Source: Clostridiales bacterium (GTDB lineage Bacteria > Bacillota > Clostridia > Peptostreptococcales > Anaerovoracaceae). From it: a stretch of 64,000 nucleotides of DNA. The position numbers were made by a program, and so were the translations under genes. Below, in pieces: positions 34,478-43,313 of the stretch. Numbering within the stretch: position 1 is the stretch's first letter; every line of letters starts with the position of its first letter. The notes beneath the pieces are model-generated. The model made no database searches. It saw nothing but the letters and a program-made list of their open reading frames with translations, and had not been told where the DNA came from. Location: positions 34,538-98,537 of the forward strand of contig SVCU01000005.1 of the NCBI GenBank assembly GCA_015058215.1. The letters are read 5' to 3'.

Positions 34478-35881
34478 ATGGCACCCAATCTCAATACCAC
34501 TGACAATCGGAAACTGATCGCGGTCATCCTCAGTCTGGCCTGGCCCACCATGCTGGAACAGCTGATGCAGACTGCTGTGCAATACATCGACACCGCCATG
34601 GTGGGCAGTCTGGGAACTGCAGCCACTGCCGCCGTCGGTGCCACAACAACGGTAAACTGGCTCATCGGCAGCACCACATCGGCGCTGGGCGTGGGCTTTT
34701 TGGCGTTCATTGCCAAAGCCTGCGGGGCGGGGGACCGTCCTCTTGCCAGACGAGCGGTGGCACAGGCTGTGTTCATGGTGCTGGTGATCGGTACCTTCTT
34801 TACGGCGCTGACCCTGTCCCTGAGCCGTCAGGTGCCGGTCTGGATGCAGGTGGATAAAAGCATCCGCGAGCTGGCGGGCACCTATTTCTTCATCCTGTAC
34901 ACCCCCATGCTGTTCCGGGCAGCCACCATCATTTTCGGTACGGTGCTGCGGGCGGCAGGGGATACCAAAACCCCCATGAAAGTGGGGGTGGCGGTGAACA
35001 TCGTCAACGTGACACTGAATTTTCTTCTGATCTATCCCATGCGGCCCTTCTCGCTGCTGGGGCTGCACTTCACCATGCCCGGTGCCGGTCTTGGCGTTGT
35101 GGGCGCTGCGATCGCTTCTGCGGCAGCCTTTGTGCTGGGCGGCGTTTACATTACCGTCGTTCTGTGGCGGCACCCGCAGATTTCGCCCAAAGGGGAAAGC
35201 TTCAAACCCGATTTTCAGATTTTGAAGCCCTGCCTGAAGGTGGCTCTGCCCAATATGCTGCAGCGCTTCGGCACTTCGCTGGGCTATGTGGCCTTTGCCT
35301 CCATGATCAATTCGCTGGGCGAAGTGGCCACCGCAGCCCATACCATCGCCAACACGGTGGAATCCGCCTTCTACATTCCCGGCTACGGGATGCAGACCGC
35401 AGCGGCCACGTTGACGGGCAACGCTTACGGCGCCCGGGATAAAAAGCGCATGAAAGACCTGACGGTCCTGTTTATCCCTCTGGAGATCGGCCTCATGATC
35501 CTTTCCGGCGGGGCACTCTTCCTGCTGGCACCGCTGCTGATGCAGATCTTTTCCCGGAGTCCGGAGGTCATTGAACTGGGAAGCACGGTTCTGCGCATGG
35601 TGGCGGTCTCTGAACCCTTCTACGGGTTTTCCATCATTGTGGAAGGCATGATGCTGGGCGTGGGCAAAACCAATCGCCCGTTCTGGTATAATATCATCGG
35701 TATGTGGGGCATCCGCATCGTGGGGACCTTCCTCTGCACCCAGCTGCTGTCCATGGGACTGATCTCTGCCTGGGCCTGCATGATCGCTCACAATATGCTG
35801 CTGTTCACCCTGTATCTCATCAGTTATGTGAGGGGGACCTGGAACCCCCTTCGCAATATCCCCGACGAGGAGGGAAACTGA
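34478..35881 (+). CDS. MATE family efflux transporter (third of three)
   Basis: 467 residues, about 12 membrane segments. The ATG at 34478 is chosen because the frame upstream overlaps the crp gene. Signatures: LSLAWPTMLEQLMQTAVQYI (20 residues) then DTAMVGSLGTAATAAVG, and TVLRAAGDTKTPMKVGVAVN. The ribosome site is weak (AGAGGT). 74 bases after crp on the same strand, so possibly in its regulon. Exports organic cations; natural substrate unknown. Confidence 0.9.
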   Translation: MAPNLNTTDNRKLIAVILSLAWPTMLEQLMQTAVQYIDTAMVGSLGTAATAAVGATTTVNWLIGSTTSALGVGFLAFIAKACGAGDRPLARRAVAQAVFMVLVIGTFFTALTLSLSRQVPVWMQVDKSIRELAGTYFFILYTPMLFRAATIIFGTVLRAAGDTKTPMKVGVAVNIVNVTLNFLLIYPMRPFSLLGLHFTMPGAGLGVVGAAIASAAAFVLGGVYITVVLWRHPQISPKGESFKPDFQILKPCLKVALPNMLQRFGTSLGYVAFASMINSLGEVATAAHTIANTVESAFYIPGYGMQTAAATLTGNAYGARDKKRMKDLTVLFIPLEIGLMILSGGALFLLAPLLMQIFSRSPEVIELGSTVLRMVAVSEPFYGFSIIVEGMMLGVGKTNRPFWYNIIGMWGIRIVGTFLCTQLLSMGLISAWACMIAHNMLLFTLYLISYVRGTWNPLRNIPDEEGN

Positions 35882-35969
35882 CCGCTTTTTCCTGCGGTTC
35901 ATTGAAGTCGAGGCCTGAAGTTATCGCACTAGTTATTTGAAACGACAGATTCGAGAAAGGAAAAGAAAC

Positions 35970-36776
35970 ATGGCTTGGACCAAAGAAATGTTTGGCGTGG
36001 AGAAGCCCATCATCGCACTGCTGCATCTGCGGGCGCTGCCCGGAGATCCCTATTACGGCGGGGACCTGGAAGCCGTTTACCGTCAGGGGAGGGAAGATCT
36101 GATCGCCCTGCAGGAAGGCGGCGTGGACGGCATCCTCATCGCCAATGAGTTCTCTCTGCCTTACCAGAAAAAGGCGGATATGGTCACTCTGGCATCCCTG
36201 GGCTATCTGGTGGGCCGCCTGAAGGAAGACATCAAAGTGCCCTACGGCGTAAACGTGGTGCTGAACCCGCTGGCCAGCCTGGAGCTGGCTGCCGGTACCG
36301 GTGCCTCCTTCATCCGCAGCAGCTTCACCGGCGCGTACATGGGGGAACACGGCATCATCGATACCGATATCGCAGAAACCATCCGCCGCAAAAAGGCTCT
36401 GGGTCTGGATCATCTGAAGATGTTCTACAAGGTGAACCCGGAAGGAGATGCCTATCTGGCTCCCAGAAATCTGAAGGACATCACCCACTCCATCCGCTTC
36501 CTGTGCAATCCCGACGCGCTTTGCGTGTCCGGCGCTTCTGCCGGCTGTGAAACCAGCACCGACATCATGGCGGAAGTCCGTTCCGTTGCGGGGGATGTGC
36601 CCGTGTTCTGCAATACCGGCTGCAATCTGGAGACCGTGGTGGAAAAACTGTCCAATTCCGACGGCGCCTGCGTGGGCACCACCTTCAAAAAGGACGGTAA
36701 ATTTGAAAACAACGTGGAATACGACCGTGTCGCTGCATTCATGAACAAGGTAAAAGAATTCCGCAAAACACTGTAG
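35970..36776 (+). CDS. BtpA/SgcQ family protein
   Basis: 268 residues from the ATG at 35970 (AAAGGAAA upstream). TIM-barrel protein of the BtpA family: KPIIALLHLRALPGDP at the N-terminus, YGVNVVLNPLASLELA, SFIRSSFTGAYMGEHG and PVFCNTGCNLETV. BtpA is linked to photosystem I stability in cyanobacteria and SgcQ to sugar catabolism in enterobacteria; in Clostridia the substrate is unknown, probably a sugar- or nucleotide-derived compound. It stands alone between a MATE gene and the rex promoter, closed by a strong terminator. Confidence 0.88.
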   Translation: MAWTKEMFGVEKPIIALLHLRALPGDPYYGGDLEAVYRQGREDLIALQEGGVDGILIANEFSLPYQKKADMVTLASLGYLVGRLKEDIKVPYGVNVVLNPLASLELAAGTGASFIRSSFTGAYMGEHGIIDTDIAETIRRKKALGLDHLKMFYKVNPEGDAYLAPRNLKDITHSIRFLCNPDALCVSGASAGCETSTDIMAEVRSVAGDVPVFCNTGCNLETVVEKLSNSDGACVGTTFKKDGKFENNVEYDRVAAFMNKVKEFRKTL

Positions 36777-36822
36777 AAAAAACGGGCGGCCCCAAGCGCA
36801 AATCCGGGGCCGCCCGTTTTTT
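36777..36822 (+). terminator. Strong terminator after the BtpA-family gene
   Basis: 17-base arms (AAAAAACGGGCGGCCCC and complement), 12-base loop, T-run. Arm composition and loop size resemble the GC-palindrome elements, but the A/T flanks make it a genuine terminator. Confidence 0.93.
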
Positions 36823-36897
36823 CACCCTCCGGCACCCTGCAGATACGAATGGCAAATTTTTCTTCGATAAAATACAGACAAACTTGAAGGAAACCTC

Positions 36898-36949
36898 TTG
36901 ACAGCAGGGATACAACTCGATATTATGATATCGATATTTCGATATCGAA
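36898..36949 (+). promoter_or_regulatory. rex-hydrogenase operon promoter buried in TCGATAT palindromes
   Basis: TTGACA (36898-36903), 17 bases, TATTAT (36921-36926). TCGATAT-TATG-ATATCGA (36917-36934) covers the -10, and TTCGATATCGAA (36938-36949) lies at the expected transcription start. The heptamer TCGATAT or its complement occurs five times in 32 bases. This does not fit the TTGTGA/TTAACA-type Rex consensus, so a different repressor may act here. Confidence 0.8.
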
Positions 36950-36976
36950 CTGTTGACAAGAGAGGAGAAGTTCATC

Positions 36977-37639
36977 TTGCAGAAAATGACCATCCAGGCG
37001 CTGAACCGCCTGCCGTACTATCTGAGCCATTTAAAAAATCTGAAACGCGTCGGCATCGAACAGGCCACGGCCACGATGCTGGCCGATGAACTTCGCCTCA
37101 ACGAAGTTGTGGTCCGAAAGGACCTTTCCGCCATCCGTACCGAGAAAGGAAAACCCAACACCGGCTTCCCGGTGCAGGAAATGATCCTGCGTATCGAGGA
37201 CTATCTGGGGTATAACAATACTACAGAGGCAGTTCTGGTGGGAGCAGGGCCTCTGGGCCGTTCTCTGGTTACGGGCATGGCGCTGGATAAATTCGGCATG
37301 CACATCGTGGCCGCATTCGATGAACAGCCGGACCTGGTGGGAAAGGAACTGGAAAGCGTGGAGATCTTTCCCATGAGCAAACTGACCAACCTCTGCGGCC
37401 GTCTTCACATTCAGGTGGGGATCATCGCCGTTCCGGAGCAGCATGCCCAGGGTGTCTGCAATCTGCTGGTCTCCGGCGGCATCAAATACATTTTGAACTA
37501 CGCACAGGTCTATCTGGAGGCACCCGAAGGGGTGTTCATCCAGAACGAAAACCCCGCCGCATCTGTGGTGGCCTTCCTGCAGCACATCCGCACCGAGGCG
37601 GATGCTGCCGGAAACGGGGAAGAAAGAGAGGAAAACTGA
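36977..37639 (+). CDS. rex: Redox-sensing transcriptional repressor Rex
   Basis: 220 residues from a TTG at 36977, nine bases after GAGGAG; the next ATG (36986) has no ribosome site at a useful distance. Winged helix at 1-75 (ALNRLPYYLSHLKNLKRVG, VVVRKDLSAI), Rossmann NAD(H) domain from 80 (AVLVGAGPLGRSLV, then DEQPDLVG), C-terminal swapped helix. Rex is released from DNA when NADH/NAD+ rises, de-repressing fermentative and hydrogenase genes. First gene of a five-gene cluster with two [FeFe] hydrogenases, one base before the ferredoxin gene. Confidence 0.95.
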   Translation: MQKMTIQALNRLPYYLSHLKNLKRVGIEQATATMLADELRLNEVVVRKDLSAIRTEKGKPNTGFPVQEMILRIEDYLGYNNTTEAVLVGAGPLGRSLVTGMALDKFGMHIVAAFDEQPDLVGKELESVEIFPMSKLTNLCGRLHIQVGIIAVPEQHAQGVCNLLVSGGIKYILNYAQVYLEAPEGVFIQNENPAASVVAFLQHIRTEADAAGNGEEREEN

Positions 37640-37640
37640 T

Positions 37641-37886
37641 ATGAATCTATCCGTATGCATCGGAAGCTCCTGCCATTTAAAGGGCTCGAAGCAGGTGGCA
37701 AGAACCTTCCAGACGCTGATCGAAGAAAAGGGGCTGACGGACAAAGTGGAGTTCTGCGCCTCTTTCTGCATGGGGAACTGTCAGAACGGTGTGTCCGTAA
37801 GCCTGGACGGTACGGTACATTCCGTTTCCCCCGAAACGGCGGAAGCTTTTTTTCAAAACGAAGTTCTGACCCGCATCGAAAAATAA
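37641..37886 (+). CDS. Thioredoxin-fold [2Fe-2S] ferredoxin-like protein
   Basis: 81 residues, starting one base after the rex stop. Four Cys in the thioredoxin-like ferredoxin spacing: CIGSSC near the N-terminus and CASFCMGNC in the middle. Related to the NuoE/HydC-type small subunits and to short stand-alone versions found beside [FeFe] hydrogenases. Likely passes electrons to or from the hydrogenase-like proteins encoded next. Confidence 0.87.
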   Translation: MNLSVCIGSSCHLKGSKQVARTFQTLIEEKGLTDKVEFCASFCMGNCQNGVSVSLDGTVHSVSPETAEAFFQNEVLTRIEK

Positions 37887-37901
37887 GGAGACTGGCTTAC
37901 A

Positions 37902-39569
37902 ATGGCGGAATTTCTCAGACTGAAACGATCCAACTGTAAAAATTGTTATAAATGCATCCGGAACTGCCCCGTAAAATCCATCCGGTTTTCCGCCGGTCAG
38001 GCCAACGTGGTGGAAAACGAATGCATCCTCTGCGGCCGCTGCTTTGCGGCCTGCCCCCAGAACGCCAAGCAGGTGCAGAGCGACGTGGAAAAGGTGAAGG
38101 TGCTGACCATGAGCGAGCAGGTCTACGTGAGCCTGGCCCCTTCCTTCGCCGCCTGCTACCCCGGTGCCGGTATCGAAGCCATGGAAGAAGCCCTGAAGAA
38201 GCTGGGCTTCGCCGGGGTGGAAGAAACGGCCATCGGTGCCACCATGGTGGCGCGGGAGTACGAACGCATTCTGAAAGAGGAGGCACCCAACGTGCTGATC
38301 TCCTCCTGCTGCACCAGCGTCAATCTGCTGGTCCGGAAGCATTACCCCGAAGTGCTGTTCGCCCTGGCTCCCGTGCTCAGCCCCATGGAGGCCCACTGCC
38401 GGGATCTGAAAAACCGTTACCCCGGTGCCAAAACCGTATTCATCGGGCCCTGCATCGCCAAGAAGCAGGAAGCCTCTGAACGGGATCTGGTGGATGCGGT
38501 CCTCACCTTTGACGAACTGAACGAAATGCTGCTGGCAGCCGGCGTGCAGATCGAAGGGAAGGAAGACGTGCGGAAAGCGGGCAAGGCCCGTCTGTTCCCC
38601 ACCACCGGCGGCGTACTGGCCACCATGGAAAAGCTTCCCGAATACACCTATATTTCCGTAGACGGCGTGGAACGCTGCGCGGAAGTGCTGGAAGAAATCA
38701 AAGCCGGTGCCCTGCACAAGTGCTTCATCGAAATGTCCTCCTGCCCCGGAAGCTGCAGCGGCGGCCCGGTTCTGGGCAAGCATCACGGCACGCCCGCACA
38801 GAACTATGCCCGGGTGCTGCGCTATGCCGGTGAAGACCGGTTCGAGGTGGAACAGCCTGCCAAGGAAACCTTTGCCAAGCCCATGGAACCCATCGCGCAG
38901 GAGGCGGTCATGCCTTCGCAGGCCGAGATCGAAGCCATGCTGCGTAAGATGGGCAAGAAGGGTCCCGAGGACGAGCTGAACTGCGGCTCCTGCGGCTACA
39001 ACAGCTGCCGCGAAAAGGCGGCTGCCGTCATCCAGGGGAAGGCGGAGCAGTCCATGTGCCTGCCCTACATGATGGCAAAGGAAGAAGGCTTCTCCGAAGC
39101 GGTGGTCAACAATTCCCCCAATGCCATCCTGGTGCTCAACGATGACCTGGAAGTGCAGCGCATCAACCCGGTGGCCTGCAAGCTGCTCCACGTGCGCAGC
39201 GAAAAGGACGTGCTGGGCGAAGATGTGATCCGCCTCATGGACCCCGATGTGTTCCGGGAAGTACGGGACCGCGGAAAGCGGGTGGTGGACCAGCGGACCT
39301 ACATGGCCGAATACGGCTGCTACGTGGACCGCACCATCCTGTATAACAAAGAATACCATCTGTTCATCTGCATCATGAAGGACGTTTCCGACGAAATGAG
39401 CCAGCAGGAGCGCAAACTGGAAAGCCGGATGCAGGCGTTTGACATCGCCAACGATGTGGCCCGCCGTCAGCTGAAGATCGTACAGGATATCGCATCCCTT
39501 CTGGGCGAAACCGCTGCCGATACCCTGATCGCTCTGGAACATCTGAAGGAGACCATTTCCGATGATTGA
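37902..39569 (+). CDS. Sensor-type (group C, HydS-like) [FeFe] hydrogenase with PAS domain
   Basis: 555 residues. Order: two [4Fe-4S] motifs (C12, C15, C18, C22 and C41, C44, C47, C51); H-cluster domain (about 70-345); another [4Fe-4S] motif (C361, C364, C369, C386); PAS domain (about 395-490); helical tail. H-cluster signatures are L1 SSC136C137T, L2 GPC184IAKKQE and L3 EMSSC281PGSC285, all four ligand cysteines present. The Pro normally after CC is Thr. PAS-containing group-C enzymes are regarded as H2 sensors, not bulk catalysts. Its last 8 bases overlap the SpoIIE-type phosphatase gene, its probable output partner. Confidence 0.9.
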   Translation: MAEFLRLKRSNCKNCYKCIRNCPVKSIRFSAGQANVVENECILCGRCFAACPQNAKQVQSDVEKVKVLTMSEQVYVSLAPSFAACYPGAGIEAMEEALKKLGFAGVEETAIGATMVAREYERILKEEAPNVLISSCCTSVNLLVRKHYPEVLFALAPVLSPMEAHCRDLKNRYPGAKTVFIGPCIAKKQEASERDLVDAVLTFDELNEMLLAAGVQIEGKEDVRKAGKARLFPTTGGVLATMEKLPEYTYISVDGVERCAEVLEEIKAGALHKCFIEMSSCPGSCSGGPVLGKHHGTPAQNYARVLRYAGEDRFEVEQPAKETFAKPMEPIAQEAVMPSQAEIEAMLRKMGKKGPEDELNCGSCGYNSCREKAAAVIQGKAEQSMCLPYMMAKEEGFSEAVVNNSPNAILVLNDDLEVQRINPVACKLLHVRSEKDVLGEDVIRLMDPDVFREVRDRGKRVVDQRTYMAEYGCYVDRTILYNKEYHLFICIMKDVSDEMSQQERKLESRMQAFDIANDVARRQLKIVQDIASLLGETAADTLIALEHLKETISDD

Positions 39570-40743
39570 GAACCTTTATGCCGATATCGGGTTTCAGAGC
39601 CTGAACAAACACGGTCAGCTGGTCTGCGGTGACCACGTGGAAAAAATCGAAAAACCGGACGGCTCCGTGATCCTGGTCCTGGCGGACGGGCTGGGCAGCG
39701 GTGTGAAAGCTTGTGTACTTTCCACCTTGACTTCCACGATTATTTCTCGTATGATTGCAGAAGAACTGCCTGTCGAATTCTGCGTCAAGGCCCTGGCGGA
39801 AGCCCTGCCGGTGTGCTCGGTCAGAAAGCTGGCATATTCTACCTTCACCGTGATCAACATCACCCCTGCGGGCAAGGCTTATATCATTCAGTACGACAAC
39901 CCGGGCGCCATCCTGATCCGCAACGGTCAGGAAGTGGACATCCCCTTCGTCTCCATGACGGTGGACGAAAAGGTGATCGAAACGGCGGAAGTACAGCTGC
40001 AGAAAGGCGACGTATTCATCGCCATCAGCGACGGTGCCGAGCATTCCGGTGTCGGCCCCGGTATGAGCTATTCCCTGGGCTGGAGCCGGGAAGGAATCGT
40101 CAAATATATGGAGCCTCTGTGTCTGGCAGGCTTCACCGCCAAGACCCTGAACACCATCCTGCTGGATGAATGCTACTCCCGGTACGGCGGTGAGCCCGGC
40201 GACGATACCACGGCCCTGACGGTCTATATGCGTACCCGCGAGCAGGTCAACCTGATGATCGGCCCGCCGGCCAACATGGAAGACAACGAAAAGATGCTGT
40301 CCCTCTTCTTTGGAAAGCAGGGCAAGCATATCGTCTGCGGGGGCACCACCTCCCGCATCGCCTCCGAATATCTGGGGAAACCCCTGAAGGTCTCCTTCGA
40401 CTACGAAGATGAAGACATTCCTGCCATGGGAAGCATCGAGGGTGTGGACCTGGTGACGGAAGGCATCATTACCATCAACCGCGTCCTTGAGTATGCGAAG
40501 AATTATCTGGAAGATAATGAATCCTATTCTCAATGGTGCTATAAAAGAGACGGAGCCTCTCTCATCGCCCGTATGCTTTTCGAAGAAGCCACAGACATCA
40601 ACTTCTTCGTGGGCCGTGCGGTAAACCCGGCTCATCAGAACCCAAACCTTCCCATTAATTTCAGCATCAAAATGCAGCTGGTAAGAGAACTGTCCGAAAC
40701 GCTGAAGAAAATGGGCAAGAAGATCCGTGTCAGTTACTTTTAG
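39562..40743 (+). CDS. SpoIIE-type PP2C protein phosphatase
   Basis: 393 residues, overlapping the sensor hydrogenase by 8 bases (coupled translation). Residues about 1-225 are a PP2C/SpoIIE domain: LVLADGLGSGVKA, DVFIAISDGAEHSG and PGDDTTALTVYM hold the metal-binding Asp residues. Residues 230-393 are an additional domain often seen with this subgroup (GKHIVCGGTTSRIASEYLG, then INFFVGRAVNPAHQNP). Dephosphorylates Ser/Thr proteins, probably in response to the H2/redox state read by the PAS hydrogenase. No anti-sigma or Ser kinase gene is adjacent, so the target is unknown. Confidence 0.9.
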   Translation: MIENLYADIGFQSLNKHGQLVCGDHVEKIEKPDGSVILVLADGLGSGVKACVLSTLTSTIISRMIAEELPVEFCVKALAEALPVCSVRKLAYSTFTVINITPAGKAYIIQYDNPGAILIRNGQEVDIPFVSMTVDEKVIETAEVQLQKGDVFIAISDGAEHSGVGPGMSYSLGWSREGIVKYMEPLCLAGFTAKTLNTILLDECYSRYGGEPGDDTTALTVYMRTREQVNLMIGPPANMEDNEKMLSLFFGKQGKHIVCGGTTSRIASEYLGKPLKVSFDYEDEDIPAMGSIEGVDLVTEGIITINRVLEYAKNYLEDNESYSQWCYKRDGASLIARMLFEEATDINFFVGRAVNPAHQNPNLPINFSIKMQLVRELSETLKKMGKKIRVSYF

Positions 40744-40752
40744 GAGGAAATC

Positions 40753-42174
40753 ATGAGAAAGTTCGACACTAAAGTACAGCATCTGAAATATAAAGTACTT
40801 CGCGAAGTGGCTCGCGCAGAATGGAAGGGCACCCTGTCCGAATCCATTTTCACCATTCCCAAGATCATCTCCCCCGGCCCCCACGCCACCATGCGCTGCT
40901 GCATCCATAAGGAACGCGCCATCGCAACGGAACGGATCCACATGGCCATGGGCGGAAATAAAGAAAACCCCAATCCCATCGAAGTAATCGCCATCGCCTG
41001 CGATGAATGCCCCACCTCCGGTTACAGTGTCACCGACGCTTGCCGCGGCTGCCTGGCTCACCGCTGCGAAGACGTTTGCCCCAAGGGCGCTATCACCTTC
41101 CGCAACGACCAGCACGCTGTGATCGATAAGACCAAGTGCATCAACTGCGGCAAGTGCGCCAACGTTTGCGCTTACGGTGCCATCGTCAACCGCAAGAGAC
41201 CCTGCGAAAACGCCTGCAAGGTGAAGGCCATCAGCATGGCTCCCACCGGCGAAGCCCAGATCGACGACAGCAAGTGCGTCAGCTGCGGTGCCTGCGTTTA
41301 CCAGTGCCCCTTCGGCGCCATCACCGACAAGTCTCAGATCGTAGACGTGGTCAAGATGCTGAAGGACAGCGATAACGGCAAGAATTTCGACGTATACGCG
41401 CTGGTGGCACCTTCCATCAGCAGCCAGTTCACCTATGCAAAGCTGGGCCAGGTCATCAGCGGCATCAAGGCCCTGGGCTTCCACACTGTTGTTGAAGCAG
41501 CTCTGGGTGCCGATATGGTTGCCTGGGACGAATCCGACGAACTGGCCGAAAAGGGCTTCCTGACCAGCTCCTGCTGCCCCGGTTTCGTATCCTATATCGA
41601 AAAGTCCTTCCCCCAGATGAAGGAACACGTTTCCCACAATCCTTCCCCCATGGTGGCTCTGGCCAAGTATATCAAGAAGGGCGATCCCAACTGCAAGATC
41701 GTCTTCGTAGGTCCCTGCACCGCCAAGAAGGCAGAAGCCAAGAAGGATCACGCCAAGGACTATGTGGATGCTGTTCTCACCTTCGAAGAACTGCAGGCCC
41801 TGTTCGACAGCAAAGACCTGGAAATCAGCACCATGGAAGAAGACATTCTGGATAACGCTTCCTACTACGGCAGAATCTTCGCCCGCGTAGGCGGTCTGTC
41901 CGACGCTGTGGCTCAGGCATTCAAGGAAAAGGAAAGCGACTTCGTGGCCAAGCCCATCGTCTGCTCCGGTCTGGATGAATGCAAGATCGCTCTGCTGAAG
42001 GCCTCCAAGGGCATCGGCGACTTCAACTTCATCGAAGGTATGGCCTGCCCCGGCGGCTGCATCAACGGTGCCGGCTGCCTGGCCCACGGCGAAAAGAACA
42101 AGGCGGAAGTTGACAAGTACGGCAGAGAAGCCCTGGAAAAGACCATTTCCAGCGCCATCAGCCTACTGAAGTAA
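40753..42174 (+). CDS. Group B monomeric [FeFe] hydrogenase
   Basis: 473 residues, AGGAGG before the ATG. Cys-rich N-terminus (CC at 49-50, C83, C86, C97, C100, C105, C109), then ferredoxin-like motifs around C129-C139 and C175-C185. H-cluster domain from about 215: L1 TSSC274C275PGF, L2 GPC322TAKKAE, L3 EGMAC432PGGC436INGAGC. This is the complete catalytic set, including both L1 cysteines and the L2 lysine/glutamate. Reduces protons with ferredoxin electrons or oxidises H2. Biased codons suggest high expression. Last gene of the rex cluster. Confidence 0.94.
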   Translation: MRKFDTKVQHLKYKVLREVARAEWKGTLSESIFTIPKIISPGPHATMRCCIHKERAIATERIHMAMGGNKENPNPIEVIAIACDECPTSGYSVTDACRGCLAHRCEDVCPKGAITFRNDQHAVIDKTKCINCGKCANVCAYGAIVNRKRPCENACKVKAISMAPTGEAQIDDSKCVSCGACVYQCPFGAITDKSQIVDVVKMLKDSDNGKNFDVYALVAPSISSQFTYAKLGQVISGIKALGFHTVVEAALGADMVAWDESDELAEKGFLTSSCCPGFVSYIEKSFPQMKEHVSHNPSPMVALAKYIKKGDPNCKIVFVGPCTAKKAEAKKDHAKDYVDAVLTFEELQALFDSKDLEISTMEEDILDNASYYGRIFARVGGLSDAVAQAFKEKESDFVAKPIVCSGLDECKIALLKASKGIGDFNFIEGMACPGGCINGAGCLAHGEKNKAEVDKYGREALEKTISSAISLLK

Positions 42175-42195
42175 GCGTCACAGTAGAGTGAGTAA

Positions 42196-42285
42196 GGGCG
42201 CTGCGCGCCCGGTAAGAAAAAAGCGGCCTGAGGCCGCATCAAAGCAAAGACAAAGCCCGCCTCTTAAATGGAGGCGGGCTTTTTA
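42196..42285 (+). terminator. Three stacked hairpins ending in a terminator
   Basis: GGGCGC-TGC-GCGCCC (42196-42210), GCGGCCT-G-AGGCCGC (42223-42237) and the terminator AAAGCCCGCCTC / GAGGCGGGCTTT with T-run (42252-42285). The first two are GC palindromes without T-runs, near the dispersed family in composition but with shorter loops. Confidence 0.85.
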
Positions 42286-42300
42286 TGTGGATTTGGAAGC

Positions 42301-43299
42301 TTAATTTCCTGGAATTTTAAAATTGACCGCAGGAATTGCATGCGTTTCGCCGTCTTTTTCAAAGACATAATGCGGAACAAAGTAGAACGTATCGAAAGGA
42401 GAGTCTTCCAATCTCATATACAGGATTACTGCTTCGGAAAGTTTTTTTTCGTCGATGGAGGATTTGTACCGGCTTTGATAGTTTGCCAAAACTTCGGCGG
42501 TGGAAAGCAGAGGGGCCTGCTCTTTGACAAGATCTGTGGTGCTGTGAACATAGCTGAACAGAAGAGTGGGAGAGTTGAAGGAATACCTTGCCACTTCTAC
42601 ATAGCGAAAAGCTTCATTGTAAAGGGTTTCCGCAAGCGTGTCGCCTTTGTCGAAAATTTTGTAACTGCTTTCCTGAAGATCGCCAAGTGAATCAATGCTA
42701 TAGGCATGAAGAACCACCGGATTTTCCATTTTCAGCTCTTGTATGGCAACCTGAGCCAAGGGAGAGGTTTTCAGGAAATCCAGTTGTTCTTCCGTACCCC
42801 AATCTGTGTGTCCGAAATCAATCAAAGCAGAAATACCATTGGGGCCGGCTCCATAGTTGTTCTTGTCAACGATGTAAGTGACATTCGTCTCTAAGGTGAT
42901 TTTTCGGGCGGAATCGGGGATTGTGACATTTGCTTTGGAAAGAAAAGCGAGAAGCTTTGCTTCAAGGGATTCCAGAAAGCCTTCCGGAACAGGCTTCTTG
43001 AGGCCTACGGGACCGTCGTATGTGATGAAACTGTACACTGGGAAGGAAGTGGTTTTTTCACTGGAAAGTCTGGAACTCTGAAGAATGGCCGCTGATTGTA
43101 CGCCGGGAAATGTGAATGAAAAATCACCGCCACCAGAGGGGACTCCAATGTAAGGATCTTGCTTTACATTCGCGGCAAGTCCATCGTGCTGGTTGTTTTT
43201 CTCAGAGTGAACCTCGGATTGTTCCGTAGGGGTACAAGCAGAAAAAATCAGAAGAACTACCATGAGAAGGGAAAAAATGAGAGGAAGTTTCTGTTTCAT
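42301..43299 (-). CDS. Hypothetical lipoprotein
   Basis: 332 residues from the ATG at 43299 (AAAGGAGG). Lipobox FSAC after a hydrophobic signal. The mature part is mixed alpha/beta with a YDGPVGLKKPVPEGF segment and no recognised catalytic motif. It lies 14 bases after the C39-like peptidase gene on the same strand and is likely co-transcribed and functionally linked. Base composition is AT-rich compared with the rest of the window, with codons such as AGA, ATA and TTA frequent. No family recognised. Confidence 0.75.
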   Translation of the reverse strand: MKQKLPLIFSLLMVVLLIFSACTPTEQSEVHSEKNNQHDGLAANVKQDPYIGVPSGGGDFSFTFPGVQSAAILQSSRLSSEKTTSFPVYSFITYDGPVGLKKPVPEGFLESLEAKLLAFLSKANVTIPDSARKITLETNVTYIVDKNNYGAGPNGISALIDFGHTDWGTEEQLDFLKTSPLAQVAIQELKMENPVVLHAYSIDSLGDLQESSYKIFDKGDTLAETLYNEAFRYVEVARYSFNSPTLLFSYVHSTTDLVKEQAPLLSTAEVLANYQSRYKSSIDEKKLSEAVILYMRLEDSPFDTFYFVPHYVFEKDGETHAIPAVNFKIPGN

Positions 43300-43313
43300 G
43301 ATAAGACCTCCTT

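Noticed and set aside
36777..36822. Member of the GC-palindrome family
   Set aside because: Arm composition and loop size fit, but A-run and T-run flanks and position after a stop codon make it an ordinary terminator.
36898..36976. Canonical Rex binding site for autoregulation
   Set aside because: No TTGTGAA-N4-TTCACAA or TTAACA-type palindrome; the palindromes present are of the TCGATAT type.
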